DNA of 64,000 bases from Corynebacterium uropygiale (GCF_021568315.1 NZ_JAKGSI010000006.1:1-64000); one strand, 5' to 3'; shown: positions 46,570-56,599, numbered from the stretch's first letter. Numbers and translations are program-made. The notes: generated by a model from the sequence alone, not told the origin.

Positions 46570-48276
46570 TTAGCCCCGCTCAGAGGGGCGATCCTGGTTC
46601 TTCACCATCTGGGTGAGGGTCTGGATCTCGTGGTAAGTGTCGCGCTTCTCGGTCATCTCCTTGCGGATCTTCCGCTCGGCGTACATGACCGTGGAGTGGT
46701 CCTTCCCGCCGAAGTGCTTGCCGATGGACGGCAGGGAGAGGTCCGTGAGCTCGCGGCAGAGGTACATGGCCAGCTGCCGGGCGTGGGCCACGGCGCGGGT
46801 GCGCGTCGCACTGCGAAGCGTATCGACGTCGATGTCGAAGAATTCCGCGGTCACCCGGAGGATGGAGTCCGCGGTGATTTCGACGTCGTGATCAGGGATG
46901 ATGTCGCGCAGCGCGGAGGTTGCGTTTTCGAGGGTGATGGGCTCGTCATTGATCGAGGAGTAGGCGGCGACGCGGATGAGCGCGCCCTCGAGTTCGCGGA
47001 TGGAGGTAGAGACGTTCGAGGCAATGAGCTCGAGCACCTTGCGATCCACGGGCGTGTTGTCCGATTGCGCCTTCTTCATGAGGATCGCGATGCGCGTCTC
47101 AAGGTCCGGCGGCTGGATATCCGTGATGAGTCCGCCCTCGAAGCGGGTGCGCAGGCGGTCCTCGAGGGTGGTCAGCTGCTTCGGCGGACGATCCGAGGTG
47201 AGGATGATCTGCTTATTCGCCTGGTGGAGCGCGTTGAAGGTGTGGAAGAACTCCTCCTGGGTGGTCTCCTTGTCCTGGAGGAACTGGATGTCATCGACCA
47301 TGAGGATGTCGAGGTTGCGGTAGCGCGCCTTGAAGGATTCCTGGCGGTCATCGCGGACGGAGTTGATGAAGTCGTTGGTGAACTCCTCGCTGGAGACATA
47401 CTTAATCCGCAGCTCAGGCTGCAATTCCAGCGCATAGTTGCCGGTGGCATGGAGGAGGTGCGTCTTGCCGAGCCCCGAGCCACCCCAAATGAACAGCGGG
47501 TTATAGGCCTTCGCCGGCGTCTCCGCGACCGCAACCGCCGCACTATTCGCGAATTTATTCGAGGACCCAATGACGAAAGACTCAAAGGTAAAACGCGGGT
47601 TGAGCGACTGTTTCCGGTCAGGATCGACGGCCGGCCGCTCCCTCCTCATCCTCTGCCCCGGCTGGTGATGGCTCGACGACGTCCCCGCCGCCGCCGGACC
47701 CTGGTTGGGGTATCCCGCCGGGGTCTGAATATGGGACACCTGCCAGTCATCATTGCTGTGGAAAGAGAAACGGGACTGGTAGCCGCGCTGGTCCTCCCTG
47801 TCCAGGGACGAGGAGGACGGTGCCTGCCCGGAATGGGCGGGCGCGGAGGATCCAGCACCCGGGGTTCGAGGCGGCTGGGCGGTGGCGCCGGAAGGCTGAT
47901 TGTGCTGTTCAGCGCCGCCCACGGGCTGCGTTGAGGAGGGCGCAGCCGGCGAGGCGGGGCGGGAGGAGGTGGACGTCGTCGAGGGAGAGGGCTCCGCATT
48001 GAGGGACACCGCGAGGGAGCAGGGCATGCCCTTGAGATCGCTGACGACCTCGACGATGGAGCGGCTCAGTTCCTCCTCGATGACGCGCTTGACCCACTTG
48101 CTGGGGGTGGAGAGCACGACGTAGCCGTTGACGATCGCGACCGGGGAGACCTGGGTGAGGATACCGCGCTGCTGGTGCGTCAGCCGAGGGATGGGGGACG
48201 TTGGGGTCTCGGAGCGCAGCAGGAGCTCGTTGACAACGTGCTGCCATTCTTCGTGCAGAGCGGCATTGTCAGTCAA
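46570..48276 (-). CDS. dnaA: Chromosomal replication initiator DnaA
   Basis: A 568-aa AAA+ initiator. Domain I (about 1-100) is followed by an unusually long Pro/Ser/Ala/Gln-rich domain II (about 100-235), then domain III with Walker A GGSGLGKTH and Walker B DILMVDDIQFL, and domain IV with the DnaA-box reader GGKDHSTVMYAERKI. The start is TTG 48276 (TTG ACT GAC), 6 nt after GAGGA; the in-frame extension to 48333 lacks a ribosome site. Its gene points away from rpmH. Confidence 0.96.
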   Translation of the reverse strand: MTDNAALHEEWQHVVNELLLRSETPTSPIPRLTHQQRGILTQVSPVAIVNGYVVLSTPSKWVKRVIEEELSRSIVEVVSDLKGMPCSLAVSLNAEPSPSTTSTSSRPASPAAPSSTQPVGGAEQHNQPSGATAQPPRTPGAGSSAPAHSGQAPSSSSLDREDQRGYQSRFSFHSNDDWQVSHIQTPAGYPNQGPAAAGTSSSHHQPGQRMRRERPAVDPDRKQSLNPRFTFESFVIGSSNKFANSAAVAVAETPAKAYNPLFIWGGSGLGKTHLLHATGNYALELQPELRIKYVSSEEFTNDFINSVRDDRQESFKARYRNLDILMVDDIQFLQDKETTQEEFFHTFNALHQANKQIILTSDRPPKQLTTLEDRLRTRFEGGLITDIQPPDLETRIAILMKKAQSDNTPVDRKVLELIASNVSTSIRELEGALIRVAAYSSINDEPITLENATSALRDIIPDHDVEITADSILRVTAEFFDIDVDTLRSATRTRAVAHARQLAMYLCRELTDLSLPSIGKHFGGKDHSTVMYAERKIRKEMTEKRDTYHEIQTLTQMVKNQDRPSERG

Positions 48277-48361
48277 TGTTTTCCTCAGTTCACGGTCGGC
48301 GCTGCACCTGTGGGAAACAGGGCAGCCGGGCACATAGGACAGGCAGCGAGAGGGCTAGCCA

Positions 48362-48588
48362 TGTGGACAACGGGCGTGATTATCCACGTCGGAGTCCACA
48401 GGATATCCACGCCGATGACCTGGACATCCACAGGTTTATCCACACCTGTGGAAAACGGCCCGCGGTCAAACTATCCACAGCCTAGCGCATCGGCTGTGGA
48501 AAACATTTCTCAGGCTGCGACAGCCTGTGACCTGGCATTTTGTCGAGATCTTGGGAAACCTTCAAGTTTTACTCGAGAGTTATCCACA
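48362..48588. other. oriC: DnaA-box array upstream of dnaA (oriC part)
   Basis: The 830-bp dnaA-rpmH spacer (48277-49106) has perfect TTATCCACA at 48436-48444 and 48580-48588, and near matches TGTGGACAA 48362, TTATCCACG 48380, ATATCCACG 48403, TGTGGAAAA 48447 and 48495, and CTATCCACA 48471. Further right is only the rpmH promoter and leader; no gene is seen. The array can serve dnaA autoregulation and origin function. Confidence 0.75.
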
Positions 48589-48846
48589 ATCTCGATCGTC
48601 CACAGGATGTGGAAGAAAACGACAATCTTCATAACTACCCGCCGGATGGGAGCAGTGTCGAACTCGGTCCGCGAGGCTCTCCGGCGGGGAGGATCGCGTG
48701 TCAGCAAGACGGACGTACTGTCATGCCTGGCGCCGCTGTTGAGGGGCCATTCACGGGCGGGAAATGAGGACTGACCTGGCGAAAAAGACATTCTTGTAAT
48801 TCTGGGGGTAATGGTGTTCACCCCCGGGAGAATGGGGCGTGTCGAT

Positions 48847-48876
48847 TTGTTTGCAGGGGTGACTGTCGCGTACGCT
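48847..48876 (+). promoter_or_regulatory. Probable rpmH promoter
   Basis: TTGTTT at 48847-48852 and TACGCT at 48871-48876 with an 18-bp spacer. Transcription from here would give an rpmH leader of roughly 220 nt, longer than usual for the window. Confidence 0.4.
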
Positions 48877-49106
48877 TGACCCGTCTGTCGTACCGCGGGG
48901 ATGACTGTGTCACGGTGACCTTCTCCCCGCGTGTATGCGTGAGAGCAGTCTGGCGTTGAGTTCCGGGCCAGCTCAGCCCGAGGGCCCTGCGGTTCTCAGG
49001 CGTGAAGCGGCGTCGCCGGCACTGCATATCTCAAGTGAACGCCAAGCGGATAGTGACTGATCCCGGTACTTCGGTCACCGTCCCCACAACCTAGAGGAGA
49101 AACATC

Positions 49107-49250
49107 GTGGCTAAGGGGAAGCGGACCTATCAGCCCAACAACCGCCGTCGCGCTCGCGTGCACGGCTTCCGTACTCGTATGCGTACCCGTGCTGGTCGCG
49201 CCATTGTCTCGGCCCGTCGTCACAAGGGCCGCGCTCGGCTGACCGCCTAG
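49107..49250 (+). CDS. rpmH: Ribosomal protein L34
   Basis: A 47-aa, very basic protein of the large subunit: [20 protein letters not shown] at the start and [17 protein letters not shown] at the end, the full L34 pattern. GTG start with GAGGAG 8 nt upstream. It begins the rpmH-rnpA-yidD-yidC-rsmG-parAB series that runs rightward from the origin. Confidence 0.96.
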   Translation: MAKGKRTYQPNNRRRARVHGFRTRMRTRAGRAIVSARRHKGRARLTA

Positions 49251-49281
49251 TCGCAGATACCACCCGGAGGGCTCTCACAGC

Positions 49282-49704
49282 GTGCTACCACGTGCCAACA
49301 AGCTCACGTCCCCGGCCCAGTTCTCTCGGACCATTAAGGGAGGTCAGCGTGCTGGCGCTCGGAGAGTGGTTGTGCACTACCTCGACCACGCTGGAGAGGA
49401 TGTCGCCCAGATGGGCGGCCCGCGTTTCGGGTTGATCGTATCGAAAGCCGTCGGGAATGCGGTGGTTCGTCACCGCACCTCCCGGCGGCTACGTCATATC
49501 TGCCTCAGCCTTCTCCCCGAGGTACCGCCCACGGCTGACGTCGTCATCAGGGCGCTGCCCCGGGCAGGAGACAGCACCTCCGCCGAGCTGGCCCAGGACA
49601 TCACCAAGGCCCTCGCCCACGCGCGGAGGAAGCAGAGCCGCGCCTTCGAGAAGGACAATCATGTGCCCTCCGCAGCAGCACAGCCACGACGTAACAGGGG
49701 ATGA
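49282..49704 (+). CDS. rnpA: Ribonuclease P protein component
   Basis: A 140-aa basic protein that assists the RNase P RNA in tRNA 5' processing. It has the start [14 protein letters not shown] and the RNA-binding signature [16 protein letters not shown] (RNR motif region). GTG start, 31 bp after rpmH. Its last 44 bases overlap yidD. Confidence 0.94.
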   Translation: MLPRANKLTSPAQFSRTIKGGQRAGARRVVVHYLDHAGEDVAQMGGPRFGLIVSKAVGNAVVRHRTSRRLRHICLSLLPEVPPTADVVIRALPRAGDSTSAELAQDITKALAHARRKQSRAFEKDNHVPSAAAQPRRNRG

Positions 49705-49933
49705 CCCTGCGCCCCGGGGTGTCGCCCGGGTGCTCGTCGGCGGGGTGCGGCTGTACCAGCGCTGGCTCTCACCCCTTAAGATGGGACCCACCTGCAGGTT
49801 TGAACCGACCTGCAGTGCCTACGCGGTGGAGGCGCTGAGGCGCCACGGAGCAATCAAGGGAACACTGTTGAGCTTGGTTCGCCTCGCGAAATGCGGGCCG
49901 TGGCATCCTGGCGGATATGATCCTGTGCCCTAG
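49661..49933 (+). CDS. yidD: Membrane protein insertion efficiency factor YidD
   Basis: A 90-aa protein with the YidD hallmarks [21 protein letters not shown] shortened here to the core [15 protein letters not shown] and the end [13 protein letters not shown]. An amphipathic N-terminal helix places it at the inner membrane. ATG 49661 lies in rnpA, with AAGGA 5 nt upstream, implying coupling. Confidence 0.92.
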   Translation: MCPPQQHSHDVTGDDPAPRGVARVLVGGVRLYQRWLSPLKMGPTCRFEPTCSAYAVEALRRHGAIKGTLLSLVRLAKCGPWHPGGYDPVP

Positions 49934-49971
49934 GGGTTGCTCGCACTACCACTGAGTCAAGGAGCTTGTCA

Positions 49972-50937
49972 GTGCTCAATTTCATCTACTACCCGATCTC
50001 GGCGGTGCTATGGTTCTGGCACAAAGTCGCTGGGTTCATCTTCGGAGAGAACTCAGGGATTTCGTGGATCCTGGCCATCGTGCTGCTGACATTCACGCTG
50101 CGTGCCCTGCTCTATAAGCCGATGGCGAACCAGATGCGTTCGGCACGCAAGATGCAGGAGATGCAGCCCCGGATGCAGGAGATCCGGGCGAAGTACAAGA
50201 ACGACCAGCAGAAGATGATGGAGGAATCGCGCAAACTCCAAAAGGAGATGGGCGTGAACCCCCTCATGGGCTGCCTCCCCATGCTGGCGCAGATCCCGAT
50301 CTTCATTGGCCTGTTCCACGTGCTCCGCAGCTTCAACCGGACGGGCACGGGCGCCGGCGGACTGGGGATGAGCGTCGAGCAGAACATGAATACGCCGAAC
50401 TACATCTTCGGCGTCGACGATGTTCGCTCCTTCTTGGAAGCGAAGTTCTTCGGGGTGCCGATTTCGGCCTACATCTCCATGCCGGAGGACATGTACAAGG
50501 CCTTCCCTGACGCGGGTGATCTCACCAAGATCAAGATCATCTGCGTGGCCGCGCCGCTCATCGCGATCATCGTTCTGGCGACGCACTTCAACGCGCGGAT
50601 GTCGCTCAGCCGCCAGAAGAAGCGTCAGGCTGCCGGGAAGGCGAACGCCCCGGCGAACGACCAGATGCAGATGCAGACCGAGATGATGAGCAAGATGATG
50701 CTCTGGTTCATGCCTGCCACCATCCTCTTCACGGGTGTCATCTGGCACATCGGTCTTCTCTTCTACATGGTGTCCAACAACGTGTGGACCTACTTCCAGC
50801 AGCGCTACCTCTTCGCCAAGATGGATGCCGAGGAGGCCGCCGAGGAGGAGGCGAAGAAGGCCGCCAAGCGGACCTCCGCCCCCAAGCCTGGCGTTAAGCC
50901 CAACAATCCGAAGAAGCGGAAGAAGAAGGGCCACTAG
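49972..50937 (+). CDS. yidC: Membrane protein insertase YidC
   Basis: A 321-aa Oxa1/YidC insertase with five membrane helices, the conserved GCLPMLAQIPIFIGLF segment and a Lys-rich C-terminal tail that contacts ribosomes. The start is GTG 49972, since AAGGAG lies 7 nt upstream; TTG 49966 is too close to it. A terminator follows, separating it from rsmG. No Jag/KhpB gene is found in the following gap. Confidence 0.94.
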   Translation: MLNFIYYPISAVLWFWHKVAGFIFGENSGISWILAIVLLTFTLRALLYKPMANQMRSARKMQEMQPRMQEIRAKYKNDQQKMMEESRKLQKEMGVNPLMGCLPMLAQIPIFIGLFHVLRSFNRTGTGAGGLGMSVEQNMNTPNYIFGVDDVRSFLEAKFFGVPISAYISMPEDMYKAFPDAGDLTKIKIICVAAPLIAIIVLATHFNARMSLSRQKKRQAAGKANAPANDQMQMQTEMMSKMMLWFMPATILFTGVIWHIGLLFYMVSNNVWTYFQQRYLFAKMDAEEAAEEEAKKAAKRTSAPKPGVKPNNPKKRKKKGH

Positions 50938-50959
50938 AGTTCTGAGCTCCTGGCGCGAG

Positions 50960-50993
50960 ACCCCATCTCGAGAATGATCTCGGGGTGGGGTTT
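50960..50993 (+). terminator. yidC terminator
   Basis: A 13-pair stem (50960-50972 with 50979-50991, including G-U pairs), 6-nt loop and TTT just after it, 22 bp past the yidC stop. Confidence 0.75.
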
Positions 50994-51054
50994 CTGCGTT
51001 CCGGCGTCGCGGATGGTTTAGGCTAAGGGGGCTGTCAGCCGACACGAGGAAGGT

Positions 51055-51068
51055 GTTTCACGTGAAAC
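51055..51068. other. parS: parS site 3
   Basis: Perfect GTTTCACGTGAAAC at the 5' end of rsmG, about 0.75 kb from parA and 2.8 kb from the dnaA start. It covers the GTG taken here as the rsmG start. Confidence 0.93.
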
Positions 51069-51736
51069 CTGCGCCCGAGTACCGCCCCGAGGACTACCCC
51101 ACTCCCCCCGCAGCGGAGAGGATCTTCGGCGAACGACTCCCGCTGGCCGAGGCCTATCATCGCTCCCTCGCGACCGACGGATTCACCCGCGGTTTCATCG
51201 GGCCGCGGGAGCTTCCCCGGCTGTGGGACCGGCATATCCTCAACTGCGCGGTGATCGCCGAGGCCATGCCCGAGGGCTGCTCCGTCGCGGACATCGGATC
51301 TGGTGCCGGCCTGCCGGGGATTCCGCTGGCCATCGCGCGCCCGGACCTGCGGATGTGGCTCATCGAGCCCCTGCTCAAGCGGTCCGTGTACCTCCGGTCC
51401 GTGGTGGAAGAACTCCACCTGGATAATGTGCAGGTGATCCGTGGTCGGGCGGAGGAGAAGTCCGTGCGCTCCGCTGTGGCGCCGGTGGACGTCGTGACCT
51501 CGCGGGCGGTCGCCCCGCTGGGGAAGCTCACGCGGTGGTCGCTGCCGCTCGCCCGGCGGGGAGGGGCGATGATCGCGATGAAGGGATCGAGCGTCGGGGA
51601 GGAAATCGAGCGCGACGCCGCAGACATCCGCAACGCCGGCGGCGAGAAGCCGGAGATCCTCCATGTTGGTGAAGGATTGCTCGAGCAGCCCACCACCCTC
51701 GTCCGGATCCGCCGCCACGCAGAGCGGGCGCGGTAG
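51062..51736 (+). CDS. rsmG: 16S rRNA (guanine-527-N7) methyltransferase
   Basis: A 224-aa SAM-dependent enzyme that methylates G527 of 16S rRNA. The SAM loop is VADIGSGAGLPGIPLA, followed by VTSRAVAPLGKL. The start is taken as GTG 51062 (AGGAAGG 8 nt upstream); GTG 51053 is the alternative and would add FHV encoded by the parS palindrome. It is followed by parA after 70 bp. Confidence 0.93.
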   Translation: MKPAPEYRPEDYPTPPAAERIFGERLPLAEAYHRSLATDGFTRGFIGPRELPRLWDRHILNCAVIAEAMPEGCSVADIGSGAGLPGIPLAIARPDLRMWLIEPLLKRSVYLRSVVEELHLDNVQVIRGRAEEKSVRSAVAPVDVVTSRAVAPLGKLTRWSLPLARRGGAMIAMKGSSVGEEIERDAADIRNAGGEKPEILHVGEGLLEQPTTLVRIRRHAERAR

Positions 51737-51806
51737 CCACTACAGTAGAAACCATTGCCGGGGTGGGCCGGCACGCCAGAGGCAACCTGCAAAGGAGAGA
51801 GGGCGT

Positions 51807-52781
51807 TTGACGTCGATGGCTGAGCATACACACGAGGATGAGCACCGCGAGCGCGTGAACCTTCGCGGTGACCTGCCCGCGCCGGAGCAGCCTCGTCTCA
51901 TCACGATCGCCAACCAAAAGGGCGGGGTCGGAAAGACGACCTCCTCGGTGAATCTTGCGGCGGCGCTCGCCGCGCAAGGGCTGAAAGTGCTGGTCATTGA
52001 CATTGACCCCCAGGGCAATGCGTCGACGGCTCTGGGCGTCGAGCACCGTACCGGCACAACGTCGACGTATGAGCTGCTCATCGGGAACGCGACGGCCGAC
52101 GAGGCGCTGCAGCAGTCCCCGCACTTCGACAATCTCTATTGCATTCCGGCGACCATCGACCTCGCCGGCGCGGAGATCGAGCTTGTGAGCCTCGTGCGAC
52201 GCGAGTACCGCCTCTACGACGCCGTGCGCGGTGACTTCATCGAGCGCCACGGCTTCGACTACATCATCATCGACTGCCCGCCCTCCCTCGGCCTGCTGAC
52301 GATCAACGCAATGACGCTCGTTGATGAGGTCATCATCCCCATCCAGTGTGAGTACTACGCCCTCGAGGGCGTGGGCCAGCTGCTCAACAACATCAGCATG
52401 ATCCGGCAGTACCTCAACACGGACCTCCACATCTCCGCCATCCTCCTCACCATGTACGACGGGCGGACCAAGCTCGCCGAGCAGGTGGCCGAGGAAGTCC
52501 GCGGGCACTTCGGGGACGTCGTCTTGCGGACGCTCATCCCGCGCTCCGTGCGCATCTCGGAGGCCCCGGGCTATGGGCAGACGATCCTCCAGTACGACCC
52601 CTCCTCCCGCGGGGCGCACGCGTACGTGGACGCCGCCCGGGAGCTCGCCGAGCGGGGCGACTACCTGCCCGGCCCGGAGACGGGCCCCATTGGGGTGAGC
52701 CCCACCGCCGCCGCGGAACTTCAGGAGACCGTGGCGCAGTCAGAGAACACAGAATCCGATCACAACACCGAGGCGAGGTAG
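51807..52781 (+). CDS. parA: Chromosome partitioning ATPase ParA
   Basis: A 324-aa Walker ATPase that moves ParB-bound origins. The deviant Walker A is KGGVGKTTS, followed by DIDPQGNAST and DCPPSLGLLT. TTG 51807 has AGGAG 9 nt upstream and is preferred; ATG 51816 three codons on is the alternative. parB follows after 6 bp. Confidence 0.94.
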   Translation: MTSMAEHTHEDEHRERVNLRGDLPAPEQPRLITIANQKGGVGKTTSSVNLAAALAAQGLKVLVIDIDPQGNASTALGVEHRTGTTSTYELLIGNATADEALQQSPHFDNLYCIPATIDLAGAEIELVSLVRREYRLYDAVRGDFIERHGFDYIIIDCPPSLGLLTINAMTLVDEVIIPIQCEYYALEGVGQLLNNISMIRQYLNTDLHISAILLTMYDGRTKLAEQVAEEVRGHFGDVVLRTLIPRSVRISEAPGYGQTILQYDPSSRGAHAYVDAARELAERGDYLPGPETGPIGVSPTAAAELQETVAQSENTESDHNTEAR

Positions 52782-52787
52782 AGGGAC

Positions 52788-53954
52788 ATGGCACACAAAG
52801 GAGCTCGTCAACGCGGCGGACTGGGGCGTGGCCTCGCCGCCCTCATGATCTCTGATAACCCCGACCCCACGCGGGGGCGCGCCCCCGCCAGGGATCCGCG
52901 CGAGGCCGCAGGCTCCCAGCAGCCCGCCCCCGGCTCGACAGACACAGGCGCCGCGCAGACCCAGGGTGAGAGCCACGAGGCGGCCTCCCCCGTCGAGAGC
53001 GTTGCGGAGAAGCTCAGCGCCTCCCGCGGCCTTGGGGGCGGGGCGGCCGACGTCATCCTCGGCGGCGGGCACCTTAATCCCCGCGACCGCCGCGACGGGC
53101 CCATCCGCACGCCCGCGCCGGCCGAGGGCGCCGAGGTGGGGGCGCGCTACCAGGAGATTCCCATCGGGGAGATTGTCCCCAACCCGAAGCAGCCGCGCAC
53201 GGTCTTCGAGGAAGAGGCGCTGGCCGAGCTCGTGCACTCCATCCGGGAGTTCGGTCTCCTGCAGCCCATCGTTGTGCGGCCCCACCCCGAGGGCGAGGGC
53301 TACGAGCTCATCATGGGCGAACGACGCTGGCGGGCGGCCTCCAAGGCGGGGCTGAAATTCATCCCGGCGATCGTCCGCGACACGGAGGATGACACCCTCC
53401 TGCGCGACGCCCTCCTGGAGAACATCCACCGCGTGGAACTCAACCCGCTGGAAGAGGCCGCCGCGTACCAGCAGCTCCTGGAGGAGTTCAAAGTGACCCA
53501 GGCGGAGCTGGCCGAGCGGCTGGGCCGCTCGCGGCCGGTCATCACGAACATGATCCGGCTCCTCGCCCTCCCCGTCGCGGTCCAGCGACGCGTCGCGGCC
53601 GGGGTGCTCTCGGCGGGGCACGCGCGCGCCCTGCTGGGGGTCAAGGCGGAGCCCGTCGCGGAGCATCAGGATGAGCTGGCGGGGCGGATCGTCTCCGAGG
53701 GGCTCTCCGTTCGCGCCACCGAGGAGGCCGTCACCCTGCTCAACCGGGGCGATGAGGCCCCGAAGCGCGGGCGCCGGGAGAAGACTCCTCCGCCGGAGTA
53801 CCTGCGCACCGCAGCCGATCACCTGGCCGATACCCTCGACACGCGGGTCACCGTGAGCATGGGCAAGCGGAAGGGCAAGCTCACCGTTGAGTTCAGCGAT
53901 CAGGATGACTTCGAGCGCATCATGAGCCTGCTCGGCGCGCAGAAGGGGGACTAG
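52788..53954 (+). CDS. parB: Chromosome partitioning protein ParB
   Basis: A 388-aa CTPase/DNA clamp that loads at parS. A variable N-terminus (about 1-110) precedes the ParB/Srx domain with NPKQPR and GERRWRAA (CTP-binding), then the helix-turn-helix ([18 protein letters not shown]) that reads parS, and a C-terminal dimerisation domain. Four parS sites are present in this window. Confidence 0.95.
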   Translation: MAHKGARQRGGLGRGLAALMISDNPDPTRGRAPARDPREAAGSQQPAPGSTDTGAAQTQGESHEAASPVESVAEKLSASRGLGGGAADVILGGGHLNPRDRRDGPIRTPAPAEGAEVGARYQEIPIGEIVPNPKQPRTVFEEEALAELVHSIREFGLLQPIVVRPHPEGEGYELIMGERRWRAASKAGLKFIPAIVRDTEDDTLLRDALLENIHRVELNPLEEAAAYQQLLEEFKVTQAELAERLGRSRPVITNMIRLLALPVAVQRRVAAGVLSAGHARALLGVKAEPVAEHQDELAGRIVSEGLSVRATEEAVTLLNRGDEAPKRGRREKTPPPEYLRTAADHLADTLDTRVTVSMGKRKGKLTVEFSDQDDFERIMSLLGAQKGD

Positions 53955-53960
53955 GAAGAA

Positions 53961-54012
53961 GCGCCCGGGCACAGGGGGATGGCCATGGCCGGAAGGGCCG
54001 GCGCCCGGGCGC
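53961..54012. terminator. Long hairpin between convergent parB and cwlM
   Basis: GCGCCCGGGC at 53961-53970 can pair with GCCCGGGCGC at 54003-54012, enclosing further GC-rich symmetric bases. It sits between two convergent stops, 6 bp past parB and 14 bp past cwlM. No T-run is adjacent, so efficiency is uncertain. Confidence 0.45.
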
Positions 54013-54026
54013 GCTGTGAGGGGGTT

Positions 54027-55211
54027 TTAGAGGCCCTCGGCCTTGAGGAGCTCGTCGAAGCGGAAGGTGCCGGTGGGCTGGTCATCGCCGCGATCGAGCA
54101 GGTAGAGCCGCTTGACGGCGACGAGGATGGCCTCCACGATGGCCTCGCGTCCCTCGGTGCTCGTGAGAACGGCGACATCGTCGGGATTCGTGAGGTAGCC
54201 GGTGACGACTTCGACGGTGGGCATGGTGGTGAGCCGGAGCATGTCCCACGTCCGGGCGTGATTACCGCAGTTGATGAGGCTGGTCCGCGCGACGATCTCA
54301 CGCTGGATGTAGCCCGAGAGCATCTCACCGGTCAGCGAGCTATTGCCGATCTCGCTCCCGAAGTAGAAGGTGGCGACGCCGGAGGCCTTCTCGTTGGGGT
54401 AGCGATCGCACTGGAGGCAGATCATGAGGTCGGCGTCGAAGGCGTTGGCGATCTCCGCGCGGGACTTGTGGTCCGGATCGTCCATCCGCGGGCGGGAAAT
54501 GATGGTCTCGATCCCCAGGGCGATCATCCGGCCCTCGATGCGGGTGGCCAGGTCCCAGAGGATCTCCTCCTCCGTGATCTCGCCATAGCGGCCCTGGACG
54601 GAGAGGCCCTTGTGCTTGCCGCCGAGTGCCGGGTCAATGACGACGCGCTTGCCCGCCAGCATGGGGCCAGCGGCGCGCATGTGCTCGCGCTCGCGGATGG
54701 CCTGCGGGGAGCCGCCCGTGATGCGCCGGCCGAGGAGGCTCAGGGCGCGGATGGTCTCGGGGCCGCACATGCCGTCGGCCCGGAGGCCGGAATTGTGCTG
54801 GTAGTTGACGAGGGCATCGTGGGTGAAACGGCCAAAGTGGCCGTCGACCCGATGCGAGTAGAAGCCGAGCTCCTGCAGCTGGGTTTGGAGCTGCCCGACG
54901 TCGTCGCCAATGAGCTCGTGGTTGACCTGATAGGACAGGACGCGGGCGCCGAGCCGGTAGCTGGCGTGGCGGAGCTCCCGGAGCGTGGCTTCCTCGATCT
55001 CGCCCGAGGGGATGATCCCGCGGGATTGCTGGAAGGCCTTGAGGATCTCCGAGAGCTCGGCGTCGAAGGCCATGTCGGCGTCGGTGAAGCGGTCGGAGCG
55101 CTGGGAGCCGAGGTCGCCGTGGAAGTGTGTGAGAAGTCCCAGCCGCGCCAACGTCATCCGTACTTCAGCGACGCGCGGGCTGTGGTCACCGACCTTAAGG
55201 ACGTCCGCCAC
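54027..55211 (-). CDS. cwlM: CwlM: cytoplasmic pseudo-amidase, peptidoglycan regulator
   Basis: A 394-aa protein with two N-terminal peptidoglycan-binding-like domains (about 5-75 and 95-165) and a C-terminal amidase_3 fold. No signal peptide. The first zinc-binding His of the family motif DPGHGG is lost (VIDPALGGKHKG), so amidase activity is unlikely. In mycobacteria CwlM is phosphorylated by PknB and then activates MurA, linking it to the kinase operon in this window. GTG start with AAGGAG upstream; a TACAGT -10 lies at 55255-55250. Confidence 0.9.
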   Translation of the reverse strand: MADVLKVGDHSPRVAEVRMTLARLGLLTHFHGDLGSQRSDRFTDADMAFDAELSEILKAFQQSRGIIPSGEIEEATLRELRHASYRLGARVLSYQVNHELIGDDVGQLQTQLQELGFYSHRVDGHFGRFTHDALVNYQHNSGLRADGMCGPETIRALSLLGRRITGGSPQAIREREHMRAAGPMLAGKRVVIDPALGGKHKGLSVQGRYGEITEEEILWDLATRIEGRMIALGIETIISRPRMDDPDHKSRAEIANAFDADLMICLQCDRYPNEKASGVATFYFGSEIGNSSLTGEMLSGYIQREIVARTSLINCGNHARTWDMLRLTTMPTVEVVTGYLTNPDDVAVLTSTEGREAIVEAILVAVKRLYLLDRGDDQPTGTFRFDELLKAEGL

Positions 55212-55297
55212 GGTTCTCCTTCCGGCTATTCAGCATCAATGTGAAGCCGACTGTACTCGCCCCAGCGGCACCGCCGACTTCTCTTAGAGACTACCAG

Positions 55298-55621
55298 TTA
55301 GACGTACGTGTTCAGTGCAGCGACAATCTCCGCGGCCTGGCGAACTCCGACCATCTCCTCCACCTTCTTGCCCTCGTGGAACACCATGAGGCAGGGGATG
55401 GACATGATCTGGTAGACGGCGCCCAGGGTGCGCTCCTCATCGAGGTTCACTTTGCCGACGACGGCCTTCTCCCCCATCTCCTCGGCGACGGCCTCGATAA
55501 CCGGGGCGAGCTTGCGGCAGGGGCCGCACCAGGAGGCCCAGAAATCGACGAGGACGGGGCGATCGGACTCGAGGACTTCCTGCTTGAAGGTGGCCTCGGT
55601 GAAATTCTTCACAGTGCTCAC
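55298..55621 (-). CDS. trxA: Thioredoxin
   Basis: A 107-aa disulfide reductase with the active site WASWCGPCRKL and the cis-Pro loop SIPCLMVF, the latter containing an extra Cys next to the cis-proline. It is reduced by TrxB encoded 45 bp upstream on the same strand, so the two form an operon. Confidence 0.95.
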   Translation of the reverse strand: MSTVKNFTEATFKQEVLESDRPVLVDFWASWCGPCRKLAPVIEAVAEEMGEKAVVGKVNLDEERTLGAVYQIMSIPCLMVFHEGKKVEEMVGVRQAAEIVAALNTYV

Positions 55622-55666
55622 TGCGTGTCTCCTTGTTGGTCGGTGTTGGTCGGTTGAGGGGTGGGA

Positions 55667-56599
55667 TCAGAGCTCAGCGAGGTAGTGCTGGGCGTCGAGG
55701 GCCGCTCGGCAGCCGGAGCCGGCGGCCGTGATGGCCTGCTGATAGTGGGAGTCGACGAGGTCGCCGCAGGCGAAGACGCCGGGCACCGAGGTGGCCGTCG
55801 ACGGATGCGAGACGGTGACGTAGCCGGCGTCGTCGCACTCCACCTGCTCGCGGACGATCTCGGAGCGGGGATCATGCCCGATGGCGACGAACATGGCGGT
55901 GACGTCGAGGGTCGAGAGCTCATCGGTCTGGGTGTCGCGGAGCTCGAGGCCAGAGACCTTCTCCTCGCCGAGGACCTTGTTCACCGTGGCGTTCGTGATG
56001 AAGCGGATCTTCTCGTTGGCGCGGGCGCGCTCGAGCATGATGGGCGAGGCGCGGAACTCCTCGCGGCGGTGGATGATGGTCACGCTGCGGGCAAACTTCG
56101 TGAGGAAGGTGGCCTCCTCCATGGCGGAGTCGCCGCCGCCCACCACGGCGATGTCGTGGTCGCGGAAGAAGAAGCCATCGCAGGTGGCGCAGGAGGAGAC
56201 CCCGCGGCCAAGGAGTTCCTGCTCCCCCGGGACGCCGAGGTAGCGGGTGGCGGAGCCCATCGCGAGGATGACGGTGCGGGCCTGGAACTCCTCCCCCTCG
56301 GAGACGACGGTCTTGATGTCGCCGTCGAGGCGGACCTCGTCGACGAGCTGCATCCGGAGGTCGGCGCCGAAGCGCTCCGCCTGGGCACGCATCTGGTCCA
56401 TGAGCTCGGGGCCCATGATGCCCTCGCGGAAGCCGGGGAAGTTCTCCACCTCCGTCGTGGTCATGAGGGAGCCGCCGAACTCGATGCCCTCAAAAACCAG
56501 GGGCGAGAGCTCTGCGCGGGCCGCATAGACAGCGGCGGTGTAGCCGGCCGGGCCGGAGCCGATGATGATGACATCGTGAACCGTGTGGGGTTCCGCCAT
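55667..56599 (-). CDS. trxB: Thioredoxin reductase
   Basis: A 310-aa NADPH-dependent flavoenzyme. FAD site [16 protein letters not shown], redox-active CATCDG, NADPH site [10 protein letters not shown], and the C-terminal FACGDLVD. It reduces TrxA. Upstream is a possible ECF promoter, fitting control by SigM or SigH. Confidence 0.95.
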   Translation of the reverse strand: MAEPHTVHDVIIIGSGPAGYTAAVYAARAELSPLVFEGIEFGGSLMTTTEVENFPGFREGIMGPELMDQMRAQAERFGADLRMQLVDEVRLDGDIKTVVSEGEEFQARTVILAMGSATRYLGVPGEQELLGRGVSSCATCDGFFFRDHDIAVVGGGDSAMEEATFLTKFARSVTIIHRREEFRASPIMLERARANEKIRFITNATVNKVLGEEKVSGLELRDTQTDELSTLDVTAMFVAIGHDPRSEIVREQVECDDAGYVTVSHPSTATSVPGVFACGDLVDSHYQQAITAAGSGCRAALDAQHYLAEL

